Assembly: GCA_046760985.1 (NCBI GenBank)
Contig: JBHIFE010000008.1
Coordinates: forward strand, 1 to 25,527
Source: JBHIFE01 sp046760985
GTDB lineage: Bacteria; Chloroflexota; Dehalococcoidia; Dehalococcoidales; RBG-16-60-22
Direction of reading: 5' to 3'
DNA length: 25,527 nucleotides
Below are positions 1 through 7,411 of the stretch, piece by piece. Under the pieces are notes generated by a model, which worked only from the letters and a program-made list of their open reading frames with translations, was not told the DNA's origin and did not search any database. The position numbers and the translations under genes are program-made. Numbering within the stretch: position 1 is the stretch's first letter; each line of letters opens with the position of its first letter.

Positions 1-401
1 TAATGGGAAAAGTACAAAACATGCTCCAGACTCCGCGGTGACAGGTCAAGTAGTAGTCCCAAACGACTTGGTGTTCCTCTGGCAAACCAAATGTGACTTA
101 CCGGGCAGGCAAGTTCAATGTGTCCCATACGTTCTCGGCGCACTTTGGCTCGGGCTACCTCGACACCACATTTATCGCAGATAACTCCCTTGTAGCGTAT
201 CTTCTTATACTTACCGCAATAACATTCAAAGTCTTTGGTTGGACCAAAGATTCTCTCACAGAAAAGTCCGTCCCTTTCTGGCTTGAGGGTACGGTAGTTA
301 ATGGTCTCTGGCTTGGTTACCTCACCGTAAGACCAGCTCCTAATCTGCTCCGGTGAAGCCAGGGAAATGCGTACGGCGTCAAATTCATTAATTTCAAACA
401 T
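1..401 (-). CDS. rpoC: RNA polymerase beta' subunit, N-terminal part (runs off window)
   Basis: This is the first 133 codons of the beta' subunit of DNA-directed RNA polymerase, the part that carries the zinc-binding domain and the start of the clamp. The translation opens MFEINEFDAVRISLASPEQI and shows the family hallmark NYRTLKPERDGLFCERIFGPTKD. Four zinc-ligand cysteines follow as C60-x-C62 and C75-x2-C78 (motifs ECYCGKY and ICDKCGVEV), then the conserved RRERMGHIELACPVSHIWF. The ATG at 401-399 overlaps the end of rpoB by 8 bases (ATGTTTGA contains the rpoB stop), so the two subunits are probably translationally coupled and made in equal amounts. The rest of the gene lies left of position 1. 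The identification is very secure. Confidence 0.97.
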   Translation of the reverse strand, partial: MFEINEFDAVRISLASPEQIRSWSYGEVTKPETINYRTLKPERDGLFCERIFGPTKDFECYCGKYKKIRYKGVICDKCGVEVARAKVRRERMGHIELACPVSHIWFARGTPSRLGLLLDLSPRSLEHVLYFSH

Positions 402-3400
402 CTTCTTCTGCTTCCTCTCCCCAGGATGTGTCTTCAATAACCTTGAGACCCATATCCAGCTTATGGACTTCTTCTATAGGTTCCTCAGCAGAGGTTATTC
501 TTGTCTCTTCTTCGCTAATCACTTCAAGGGCAAGTCCTAAGCTTTGTAATTCCTTAACCAGAACCTTGAATGATTCTGGCACACCGGGTTGAAGGATATC
601 CTCCCCCTTAATTATGGCTTCGTAGGTTTTAGCTCGCCCGGTTACATCATCTGACTTGATTGTCAGCATTTCTTGAAGATTATGGGCGGCACCATAGGCT
701 TCTAGTGCCCATACCTCCATCTCACCAAAACGTTGACCACCGAATTGAGCTTTGCCACCCAGGGGTTGTTGGGTAATCAAGGAGTATGGTCCGGTAGAGC
801 GGGCGTGAACTTTATCCTCAACTAGGTGAATTAGCTTCATCATATAGATATTACCTACCGTCACTGGCTGGTCAAATGGTTCACCAGTGCGCCCGTCACG
901 GAGTATAACTTTGCCAAAGGTAGGGGGAATGGATTTCTCCTCAGCATTCACCTTTTCCACAACTTGTTCTAGCTCCTGTGGCTTAAGGTCACGGCTGGCT
1001 ATGCCCAGGTCTTCAAGCCAAAGACGTAAGCAAACTTCCCGTGCCTCTCCCGGGTAATCATCACTGAATACCCGCTCTCCGTCATACCCCTGGCTTTTAA
1101 CCCATGCCTTAGCCAGTTCTAATTTTATGGTAGGGGTCTCATTACCTCGGTTAAGATCAACTGCGGCGGCTTTTTGAGCCAGCCAGGCTCTAGCCAGAGC
1201 GTCCTCAATAGCCACATCATCAGCACTATCAAAGACGGGGGCAAGTACCTTAAAGCCCAACGCCTGGGCAGCCGAGCCCAGATGGGTTTCTAAAACTTGC
1301 CCGATGTTCATCCGTGACGGGACACCTATTGGGTCAAGGATAATATCTACCGGCGTACCATCGGGGAGGAAAGGCATGTCCTCTTTGGGTGCAATGAGAG
1401 CAATGACCCCCTTATTCCCATGTCGTCCAGCTAGTTTATCTCCTACGGAGGCTTTTCGTTTCTGGGCAACCCAGACCTGTACCCAGTGGTTAACCCCTGC
1501 CGGTAAGTCATCACCACTCTCTTTACGGGAATAGACTTTCACATTAATCACTTTACCCCATTCACCGTGAGGCACTCGCAGAGAGGTATCTTTCACGTCT
1601 CGGGCTTTCTCGCCAAAGATGGCTCGTAGCAGTTTCTCCTCAGCTGATAGCTCCGTCTCCCCCCTCGGGGTAATTTTACCGACTAGGGTATCGTCTTGGT
1701 TTACTTCGGCACCAATTCTGATAATGCCGTTTTCATCGAGCTCACGCAGACTTTCCTCGCCGACATTGGGTATATCTCTGGTGATTTCTTCAGGTCCTAA
1801 CTTGGTATCTCGAGCTTCCACTTCGTGCTTGGCAATGTGAATGGAGGTAAACTTATCTTCTTCAACTAGGCGACTGCTAATGATGATAGCATCCTCAAAG
1901 TTATAGCCTTCCCAGCTCATAAAAGCGCACATCACATTTTGCCCTAGTGCTAGTTCTCCCTGCTCAGTAGCTGAGCTATCGGCTAGAATCTGCCCCGGTT
2001 CTACCCGGTCACCCTTGTTCACTAAGGGGCGTTGATTAACGCAGGTCCCTTGATTGGTGCGTACAAATTTTATTAGCTCATATTCGTCCTTATTGCCATC
2101 ATCTCTAGTAACTGCAATGCGATATTTTGCCTCCCCTTTATCATCACTTATGCCACTAAGTTCGGTTACCACTCCAGCATTTTTGGCAAAGAGTACCTGC
2201 CCACTATGTTTAGCCGCTTCCATTTCCATGCCAGTAGCTACTAGAGGTGCCTCAGGGCGAAGTAGAGGTACCGCCTGCCGTTGCATATTAGCGCCCATCA
2301 GAGCACGATTGGCATCATTGTGCTCTAGGAAGGGTATTAATGCCGCGGCAACACTGACTATCTGCTTGGGGGAGACATCCATTAAGTTGATTTTATCTGG
2401 TGACTCCAGTAGGTAGCGGCTACCCCGCCTAGCTTCAACCCTTTCTTCGACAAATTGGTTATTTTGGTCAAGCTGAGCGTTAGCCTGGGCAATGGTATGC
2501 TCCTCCTCCTCGTCGGCTGATAGGTAAATAACCTCATCAGAGACAAAGGGCACTACCTTTATTCTTCTGGATTTTAGCTTAGATAGCTTGCTGGCAAGCT
2601 GGGGGGTAATGGTAGTATTAGCTTCTATTATGGTATTGCCCTTGTCATCAAGCACTGCCTCAGCGGTCGTCTTACCTACTAACTTGTCATCGGTATTGCC
2701 TAGCTCAGCAATAACTTTGCGGTAAGGGGTCTCAATAAAGCCATACTCGTTAATTCTACTGTAGGTAGCTAAAGAGCCAATAAGTCCAATATTAGGTCCC
2801 TCTGGTGTCTCAATGGGACAGATTCTACCGTAGTGGGAAAAGTGAACATCTCGGACATCAAAGCCAGCACGCTCACGAGATAGACCGCCCGGTCCCATTG
2901 CTGATAAACGGCGCTTATGTGTTAGTTCAGCCAGGGGATTGGTTTGATCCATAAACTGTGATAGCTGGGAGCCACTAAAGAATTCTCTGACTGCAGCTAC
3001 TACCGGACGGATATTGACTAGAGCGCTGGGAGTAATTGCCTCAGTGCCGATAATGCTCATGCGCTCCCTAACTGCTTGCTCTAAGCGTAATAACCCCACA
3101 TGGAACTGGGTTTGAACTAGCTCACCAACAGTGCGTACTCGCCGATTGCCTAGATGGTCAATATCGTCACTAATGTCGCTGCCATTATTAATCATGATAA
3201 TGTGCCTGACTATCTCAACAATATCCTGTTTGGTAAGAGCTCGCTCTTTCAGGTCAATATTAAGTCCTAGTCGCTTATTGAGCTTGTAACGACCGACCAT
3301 TCCCAGGTCATAACGTAGCGAATCAAAGAATAGGTTCTGTATTAGTTTCCTAGCATTTTCAATATTGGGCAGTTCTCCCGGACGCAATTTTTTATAGATG

Positions 3401-4149
3401 TCAAGCAGAGCCTCTGCTTCGTCCCTAACTAATGGCTCGCGCTCAATAGTGGACCTGATAAAATGGTGCTCTGAGGAATTATCTTCAGTAGAGAAAAGAT
3501 TGAGCAGCTGCTCATCACTGCTGTAGCCAATAGCCCGGAGCAGTGTAGTAATCGGAATCTTCCGTTTACCGTCTATCTTGGCTGAGATTACATTACGGTT
3601 GCTGGTCTCAAACTCCAGCCAAGCCCCGCGAGTAGGAATTAGTTTAGCGAAGCACAATTGACGACCAGTAGTAGCATCTTCCTCGATGGTGAAATAGACA
3701 CCCGGAGAGCGCAGTAGCTGGCTCACTACCACCCGTTCGGCACCGCTAGTAATAAAGGTACCTTTAGCTGTCATCAGGGGAATATCACCAAAAAATAGGT
3801 CTTGTTCTTTGATTTCCCCGGTTTCTTTAATTAGTAACCGTACTCTAACGTAAAGGGGAACTGAATAAGTTAAGTTTCGCTCGCGGCACTCTTGCTCAGA
3901 GTGCCCGAAACGCGGCTCACGGAATTCGTAAGCTATGAAGCTAAGTTCCAGTTTGTTGCTGGTGAAGTCTTTAATCGGGGATGCTTCCTCAAGCAATTGC
4001 TTCAATCCGTTTTCCTGAAACCGCTGAAAGGAGTCTAACTGAACTTTAATCAGATTGGGTACATCTAGTACCTGAGGTAACTTGGCATAAGATTTTCTGG
4101 AAACAGGAACGATGCCCTGGTTGCCATGGGTTGGTAATACAGAAACCAT
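394..4149 (-). CDS. rpoB: RNA polymerase beta subunit
   Basis: Complete 1251-residue beta subunit of RNA polymerase, which forms the catalytic centre with beta'. The rifampicin-binding cluster is intact: FMDQTNPLAELTHKRRLS places D401, H411 and S416 at the positions equivalent to E. coli D516, H526 and S531, all wild-type, so the enzyme is predicted rifampicin-sensitive. Downstream blocks include RDVHFSHYGRICPIETPEGP, NVMCAFMSWEGYNFEDAI, the GRHGNKGV motif and the C-terminal GGKAQFGGQRFGEMEVWALE. The start ATG follows AGGAG about 13 bases upstream, a rather long spacing. The gene is not preceded by rplJ/rplL as in many bacteria. It has its own promoter at 4315-4343 and a leader of about 158 bases, and it is divergent from nfeD. 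Length and motifs are normal for a compact beta subunit without large insertions. Confidence 0.99.
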   Translation of the reverse strand: MVSVLPTHGNQGIVPVSRKSYAKLPQVLDVPNLIKVQLDSFQRFQENGLKQLLEEASPIKDFTSNKLELSFIAYEFREPRFGHSEQECRERNLTYSVPLYVRVRLLIKETGEIKEQDLFFGDIPLMTAKGTFITSGAERVVVSQLLRSPGVYFTIEEDATTGRQLCFAKLIPTRGAWLEFETSNRNVISAKIDGKRKIPITTLLRAIGYSSDEQLLNLFSTEDNSSEHHFIRSTIEREPLVRDEAEALLDIYKKLRPGELPNIENARKLIQNLFFDSLRYDLGMVGRYKLNKRLGLNIDLKERALTKQDIVEIVRHIIMINNGSDISDDIDHLGNRRVRTVGELVQTQFHVGLLRLEQAVRERMSIIGTEAITPSALVNIRPVVAAVREFFSGSQLSQFMDQTNPLAELTHKRRLSAMGPGGLSRERAGFDVRDVHFSHYGRICPIETPEGPNIGLIGSLATYSRINEYGFIETPYRKVIAELGNTDDKLVGKTTAEAVLDDKGNTIIEANTTITPQLASKLSKLKSRRIKVVPFVSDEVIYLSADEEEEHTIAQANAQLDQNNQFVEERVEARRGSRYLLESPDKINLMDVSPKQIVSVAAALIPFLEHNDANRALMGANMQRQAVPLLRPEAPLVATGMEMEAAKHSGQVLFAKNAGVVTELSGISDDKGEAKYRIAVTRDDGNKDEYELIKFVRTNQGTCVNQRPLVNKGDRVEPGQILADSSATEQGELALGQNVMCAFMSWEGYNFEDAIIISSRLVEEDKFTSIHIAKHEVEARDTKLGPEEITRDIPNVGEESLRELDENGIIRIGAEVNQDDTLVGKITPRGETELSAEEKLLRAIFGEKARDVKDTSLRVPHGEWGKVINVKVYSRKESGDDLPAGVNHWVQVWVAQKRKASVGDKLAGRHGNKGVIALIAPKEDMPFLPDGTPVDIILDPIGVPSRMNIGQVLETHLGSAAQALGFKVLAPVFDSADDVAIEDALARAWLAQKAAAVDLNRGNETPTIKLELAKAWVKSQGYDGERVFSDDYPGEAREVCLRLWLEDLGIASRDLKPQELEQVVEKVNAEEKSIPPTFGKVILRDGRTGEPFDQPVTVGNIYMMKLIHLVEDKVHARSTGPYSLITQQPLGGKAQFGGQRFGEMEVWALEAYGAAHNLQEMLTIKSDDVTGRAKTYEAIIKGEDILQPGVPESFKVLVKELQSLGLALEVISEEETRITSAEEPIEEVHKLDMGLKVIEDTSWGEEAEEDV

Positions 4150-4314
4150 CTCTAAGACTCTACTCCTTAAACAAAGGCATGAAATTATTGCACTACTACA
4201 TTACTGCACTGAAGTAAGACCAGTGGCTTTAATGAAAGAAACCATCTAAGGAAACACATTTATTTAAGGAAATGCATGACGGGGTGAAATTATATGGGGC
4301 ATGGTCAAAATTTA

Positions 4315-4343
4315 ATAATAACACTCTCTGTAAAATCTGTCAA
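4315..4343 (-). promoter_or_regulatory. sigma70-type promoter for rpoBC
   Basis: Read on the minus strand there is TTGACA (4343-4338), a 17-base spacer and TATTAT (4320-4315): a perfect -35 and a 5/6 -10 at ideal spacing. Transcription should begin near 4308, giving an untranslated leader of about 158 bases before rpoB. The leader holds two copies of TTTCCTTA but no hairpin plus T-run that I can see. No alternative promoter of comparable quality lies between this site and rpoB. Confidence 0.8.
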
Positions 4344-4400
4344 GCCCTTTTGCAAAATTATACAACAATTTTTTGTCTTTTGGCAAGCAGAACGGGAGGA

Positions 4401-4431
4401 TTGCTAATCAATTTGGCTATCCTGCTATAAT
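4401..4431 (+). promoter_or_regulatory. extended -10 promoter for nfeD-rtcA
   Basis: A perfect TATAAT at 4426-4431 is preceded by TG-C, an extended -10 element. A TTGCTA -35-like hexamer lies at 4401-4406, but with a long 19-base spacer. The predicted start near 4438 leaves only about 20 bases before the ATG at 4458, with GGAGG at 4438-4442 right at the transcript's 5' end. It is divergent from the rpoB promoter. Confidence 0.55.
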
Positions 4432-4457
4432 AAAGACGGAGGTAATCAGGTGGGAAG

Positions 4458-4865
4458 ATGACTACAGCCAGACTAATATTGGCTATTGTTAGCACCTTGG
4501 CAGTGGAAGCTGCCCTGTTCACCATTTGGCGTTGGGTACTGCCCGAATTTGAGATTGAGATACCTCTAGCGGTGCTTATTGCGGTGATGGTAGCCTATGC
4601 GGTATTTGCCATTGTTGATTTCTGGTTTGTTACCCGGACTTTAAAGAGACAAACAGTAGTTGGTCTGCCAACTATGGTTGGCGGTAAGGGTAAGGTGGCG
4701 AGCCCGTTAGCTCCGGAGGGTCAGGTCATAATTAAGGGTGAACTTTGGGGAGCGAAATCAATTGATAGAAATATAAATATCGGTGAGGAGATTATAGTGG
4801 TGGGGCAAGATGGGCTTAAACTAATTGTGCGTAAGGCTAATAGCAATTTAAAGAGGGCTGAATGA
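4458..4865 (+). CDS. short NfeD-like membrane protein with OB-fold domain
   Basis: This 135-residue protein has two predicted membrane helices (about residues 5-25 and 35-60). A small C-terminal domain (about 65-130) shows the NfeD signature: a glycine-rich start (VGGKGKVASPLAPEG), then VIIKGELWGAKS, and a final IIVVGQDGLKLIVRK strand. It corresponds to the short NfeD type lacking the ClpP-like protease domain. Members are usually linked to stomatin/prohibitin-like proteins in membrane quality control, but no stomatin gene is present here. Instead the TGA stop overlaps the ATG of rtcA (ATGA), indicating translational coupling. The ATG start fits the membrane segment. A GTG at 4450 is immediately followed by a stop and can be dismissed. 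The function in this context is unknown. Confidence 0.8.
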   Translation: MTTARLILAIVSTLAVEAALFTIWRWVLPEFEIEIPLAVLIAVMVAYAVFAIVDFWFVTRTLKRQTVVGLPTMVGGKGKVASPLAPEGQVIIKGELWGAKSIDRNINIGEEIIVVGQDGLKLIVRKANSNLKRAE

Positions 4866-5899
4866 TATATGTTAACGGGGCGCAAAAATCGGGGAGTGGT
4901 ACTATAGTTCGTTTTGCTGTCAGTTTAGCCACCTTGCTTGGTGAAGAACTTCAGCTTACTAATATTCGAGCCAAAAGAGAAAAACCAGGGTTAAGACCCC
5001 AGCACCTTAAGGCAATTCAGGCAATCCAGCAGATATGTGATGGTAGCTTGACCGGTGGTGAAATTGGTTCTAAGGAGATAAGGTTTAAGCCCCGGAGAAA
5101 GTTTAAAGGTGGTTACTATGAATGGGATATCGGCACGGCGGGGTCAACCACTTTGCTGGTGATGACGCTTTTACCGGCGGCTTGTTTTTCCCGGGGGAGG
5201 GTGAGCTTTAAGGTATCCGGAGGGTTATTTCAGGACTTCGCTCCTTCTGCCTATCATCTGCAATATGTTCTTTTCCCGTTACTGAAGAAAATGGGTATAA
5301 CTGCCCGACTTGCTATTGTTCGTCCGGGCTATGTTCCCCGTGGTGGCGGAATTATCGAGGTGGAAGTGGAATCAATGACGGGGAAAATAAAGCCAATTGA
5401 GTTGCCCAGCCCGGGGAAAGTGACCCGAATCGGGGGCGTTGCCCTTTCTTCGCATCTCAGGGAGAGAAAGGTGAGCCAGCGGATGGCGGCAAAATGCAAT
5501 GAAGTGCTCAAATCAGGTGGCTACAGTGCCGAAATAGCAACTGTCTATGAAGACTCGGCACTTCAGCGGGGGGCAGCTCTGGCAATACAGGCTGAAACTA
5601 GTTCTGGGTGTATTATCGGGGCTGACCGAGCCGGTGCGCCGGGACGAACCTCAGAAGAAATTGGTAAATATGTAGCTAGGAGTCTGATGGAGGATTTGGC
5701 AACCGGAGCGACAGTTGACCGCTATTTAGCTGACCAACTTATTTTTTACGCTGCGCTGGCTGACGGGGTTAGTGAGTATAAAGTACCAAGGCTGACCGAG
5801 CATGTGGAGACCAATCTGTGGCTGGCAGAAAGCATGCTAGGTGCCAAAACTGAAATTAGCCACAATATGGTGAAGATTCACGGTATAGGCTACTTATAA
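4862..5899 (+). CDS. rtcA: RNA 3'-terminal phosphate cyclase
   Basis: This 345-residue enzyme of the RtcA family converts RNA 3'-phosphates to 2',3'-cyclic phosphates through a covalent His-AMP intermediate. The N-terminus has a diverged glycine loop (SGSGTIVR where SGGGQILR is usual) and the typical REKPGLRPQHLKAIQAI block. DIGTAGSTTLL and PRGGGIIEVEV follow, as does ADRAGAPGRTSEEIG. The C-terminal LADQL and HVETN blocks are conserved, and H314 of HVETN matches the adenylylated histidine (His309 in E. coli). The ATG overlaps the nfeD stop by 4 bases. No rtcB ligase or rtcR regulator is nearby, so the usual rtcBA repair operon arrangement is absent. The gene ends 2 bases from the convergent ychF-like gene. 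The family call is secure. The in vivo RNA substrate is not inferable. Confidence 0.92.
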   Translation: MIYVNGAQKSGSGTIVRFAVSLATLLGEELQLTNIRAKREKPGLRPQHLKAIQAIQQICDGSLTGGEIGSKEIRFKPRRKFKGGYYEWDIGTAGSTTLLVMTLLPAACFSRGRVSFKVSGGLFQDFAPSAYHLQYVLFPLLKKMGITARLAIVRPGYVPRGGGIIEVEVESMTGKIKPIELPSPGKVTRIGGVALSSHLRERKVSQRMAAKCNEVLKSGGYSAEIATVYEDSALQRGAALAIQAETSSGCIIGADRAGAPGRTSEEIGKYVARSLMEDLATGATVDRYLADQLIFYAALADGVSEYKVPRLTEHVETNLWLAESMLGAKTEISHNMVKIHGIGYL

Positions 5900-5901
5900 G
5901 C

Positions 5902-7008
5902 CTACACATTAAACAGAAAGGTGATGACATCGCCATCCTGGACGATGTAGTTCTTACCCTCCAGTCGCAGTAACCCCTTCTTCCGAGCTTCAGATAGGTT
6001 GCCGCACTTGACCAGGTCATCATAACTAATTACCTCAGCCCGAATGAATCCTCTTTCCATATCGGAGTGAATCTTACCGGCGGCTTTAAGAGCATTGGTG
6101 CCACTTTGGATTGACCAAGCCTTAACTTCACTTGAGACTGTAGTGAAAAACGAGATTAGCCCTAGTAATTCGTAGGATAGCTTGATAGTGCGGTCAAGCC
6201 CGGACTCCTTTATGCCAAAGTCGGCGCGAAATTCCTCAGCAGCACTGTTATCTAATTGAGCCAGCTCCATTTCTAATTTGCCGCAGAGCGTAATTACACG
6301 ACATTTTTCTCGTGAGTAACGCGAGTTTAATTCCGCTTCTAGAAACTCTGCCTCAGGCAGCTGTTCTTCGCCGATATTGACCACTACTAGTAGCGGCTTG
6401 GCGGTGAGGAACTGGTAGTTAGTAATAGTTCTGGCTTCATCAGTGGTTAGCCTTAGTTCCCGAATGGGCACATCCTTTTCCAAATCGGTCTTTAACTTGA
6501 TTAAGGTTTCTTGCTCCCGAAGAATACCTGGGCGCTCAGGCGGTTTAGCTCCTTTTAACGACGTTTCAATTCTCTCCAGTCTTCTCTCTAGTAACGCTAA
6601 GTCGGAAAAGATGAGCTCTAAATCCATGGTGGCGATATCTCGGTCTACATCCAGGCTACCTTCAACATGGGGTATGCTTTCATCGCTAAAGGCTCGGACA
6701 ACATTAATCAGAGCATCGGTATTACTGAGCTGATTGAGCAGTTCCCCGCCTATTCCCTTACCCTTTGCTAGGCTCCTGACTGAAGCCCCGATGTCAGTAT
6801 ATCTTACTTCAGCCGGGACTATTCGCTGGGGTTGCAGCATATCGGCTAAGGTCTTCAGACGGGGCTCTGGAACTTTGGCTACGCCAATGTGGGGTGTTAA
6901 GCTTTCTGCAGTGTAACCTCCGGTATCGGCTTTACCTTTGGTTAAAGCATTGAAGATGGTTGTCTTGCCGCTTTTAGCCAGTCCGATGATACCAATGTCA
7001 ACACTCAT
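5902..7008 (-). CDS. ychF: YchF/OBG-family P-loop GTPase/ATPase with TGS domain (divergent)
   Basis: This 368-residue protein resembles the ribosome-associated, redox-linked YchF/Ola1 ATPase. The P-loop is GLAKSGKTTIFNALT near the N-terminus (usual form GLPNVGKSTLFNALT). The family's LADMLQPQRIVPAEVRYTDI, the DAL-NVVRAF segment and VEGSLDVDRDI are present. The base-specificity loop reads VVNIGEE, fitting the YchF N-x-x-E rather than NKxD. The coiled helical domain follows, and a TGS domain ends the protein (FIRAEVISYDDLV to GDVITFLFNV). The switch II region is unusual: DIGASVRSLAKGKGIGG instead of DIAGLVKGASKGEGLG. The protein may therefore be a diverged paralogue with altered nucleotide handling. 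It lies 28 bases downstream of the small HEAT-like gene and is probably co-transcribed with it. The family is sure, orthology to canonical ychF less so. Confidence 0.87.
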   Translation of the reverse strand: MSVDIGIIGLAKSGKTTIFNALTKGKADTGGYTAESLTPHIGVAKVPEPRLKTLADMLQPQRIVPAEVRYTDIGASVRSLAKGKGIGGELLNQLSNTDALINVVRAFSDESIPHVEGSLDVDRDIATMDLELIFSDLALLERRLERIETSLKGAKPPERPGILREQETLIKLKTDLEKDVPIRELRLTTDEARTITNYQFLTAKPLLVVVNIGEEQLPEAEFLEAELNSRYSREKCRVITLCGKLEMELAQLDNSAAEEFRADFGIKESGLDRTIKLSYELLGLISFFTTVSSEVKAWSIQSGTNALKAAGKIHSDMERGFIRAEVISYDDLVKCGNLSEARKKGLLRLEGKNYIVQDGDVITFLFNV

Positions 7009-7036
7009 GGCTAACCGCCCTATTAAGCCGAGATTA

Positions 7037-7261
7037 TTAAGGACTCGTCTTTTTTATTATTTCTCTGGCTTGCTTAAGGGCAAGGTCTCTTTCTTTAGTA
7101 ATTAACCCTTCATTAGCGGCTAGCTCCAGTAAGGCAAGGAGTGCTTCACGAGAGGCAATATTGCCGAGTTGTTTAATAGCGTTAGTCCTCAACTCAGCTG
7201 GGAGCTTCATGTCAGCGGCGATATCCGCTAGCTTCTTCAGTTCACCAGGTTTTTCTGACAT
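7037..7261 (-). CDS. small HEAT-repeat-like protein
   Basis: This 74-residue, all-helical, soluble protein has the sequence style of one to two HEAT repeats: ELRTNAIKQLGNIASREALLALLELAA is a helix-turn-helix unit with the regular Leu/Ala spacing. An amphipathic tail (LALKQAREIIKKTSP) follows. GGAG sits 7 bases before the ATG, and a good promoter (7324-7352) lies upstream, so it is probably a real gene and the leader gene of a two-gene unit with the ychF-like gene. I do not recognise a named family. A scaffold or partner role for the YchF-like protein would be speculation from adjacency only. Confidence 0.75.
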   Translation of the reverse strand: MSEKPGELKKLADIAADMKLPAELRTNAIKQLGNIASREALLALLELAANEGLITKERDLALKQAREIIKKTSP

Positions 7262-7323
7262 TATCTTACTCCAGTGGTCGGTTGGAATATTATTAGGCTG
7301 GTATCTATTCTACTCTTTGTGCG

Positions 7324-7352
7324 ATTATTTCTCAATAGAGGATGTTTGTCAA
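7324..7352 (-). promoter_or_regulatory. sigma70-type promoter for the HEAT-like/ychF unit
   Basis: On the minus strand TTGACA (7352-7347) is followed by a 17-base spacer and AATAAT (7329-7324). The -35 is perfect and the -10 is 5/6. Initiation is expected near 7317, about 55 bases before the ATG at 7261. The site lies beside the palindrome at 7355-7380. Confidence 0.7.
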
Positions 7353-7354
7353 CC

Positions 7355-7383
7355 TTACCCACCAGTCATTGGTGTGGTAAAAT
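7355..7383 (+). promoter_or_regulatory. holA promoter (extended -10) overlapping an imperfect palindrome
   Basis: TG-G followed by TAAAAT (7378-7383) makes an extended -10, with a weak TTACCC -35 (7355-7360) at 17 bases. The stretch 7355-7380 is itself a palindrome: left arm TTACCCACCA, right arm TGGTGTGGTAA. The arms are complementary except for one bulged A, around a short GTCAT centre. Because it covers the holA promoter and touches the -35 of the divergent unit, it could be an operator. The factor is unknown. Confidence 0.45.
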
Positions 7384-7411
7384 GGGCTAATAAGTCAGGA
7401 GGGGGTAAGCT

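Noticed and set aside
1304..2416. Several open frames antisense to rpoB
   Set aside because: They are shadows of a highly conserved gene on the other strand and have Ser/Ala-rich translations without domains.
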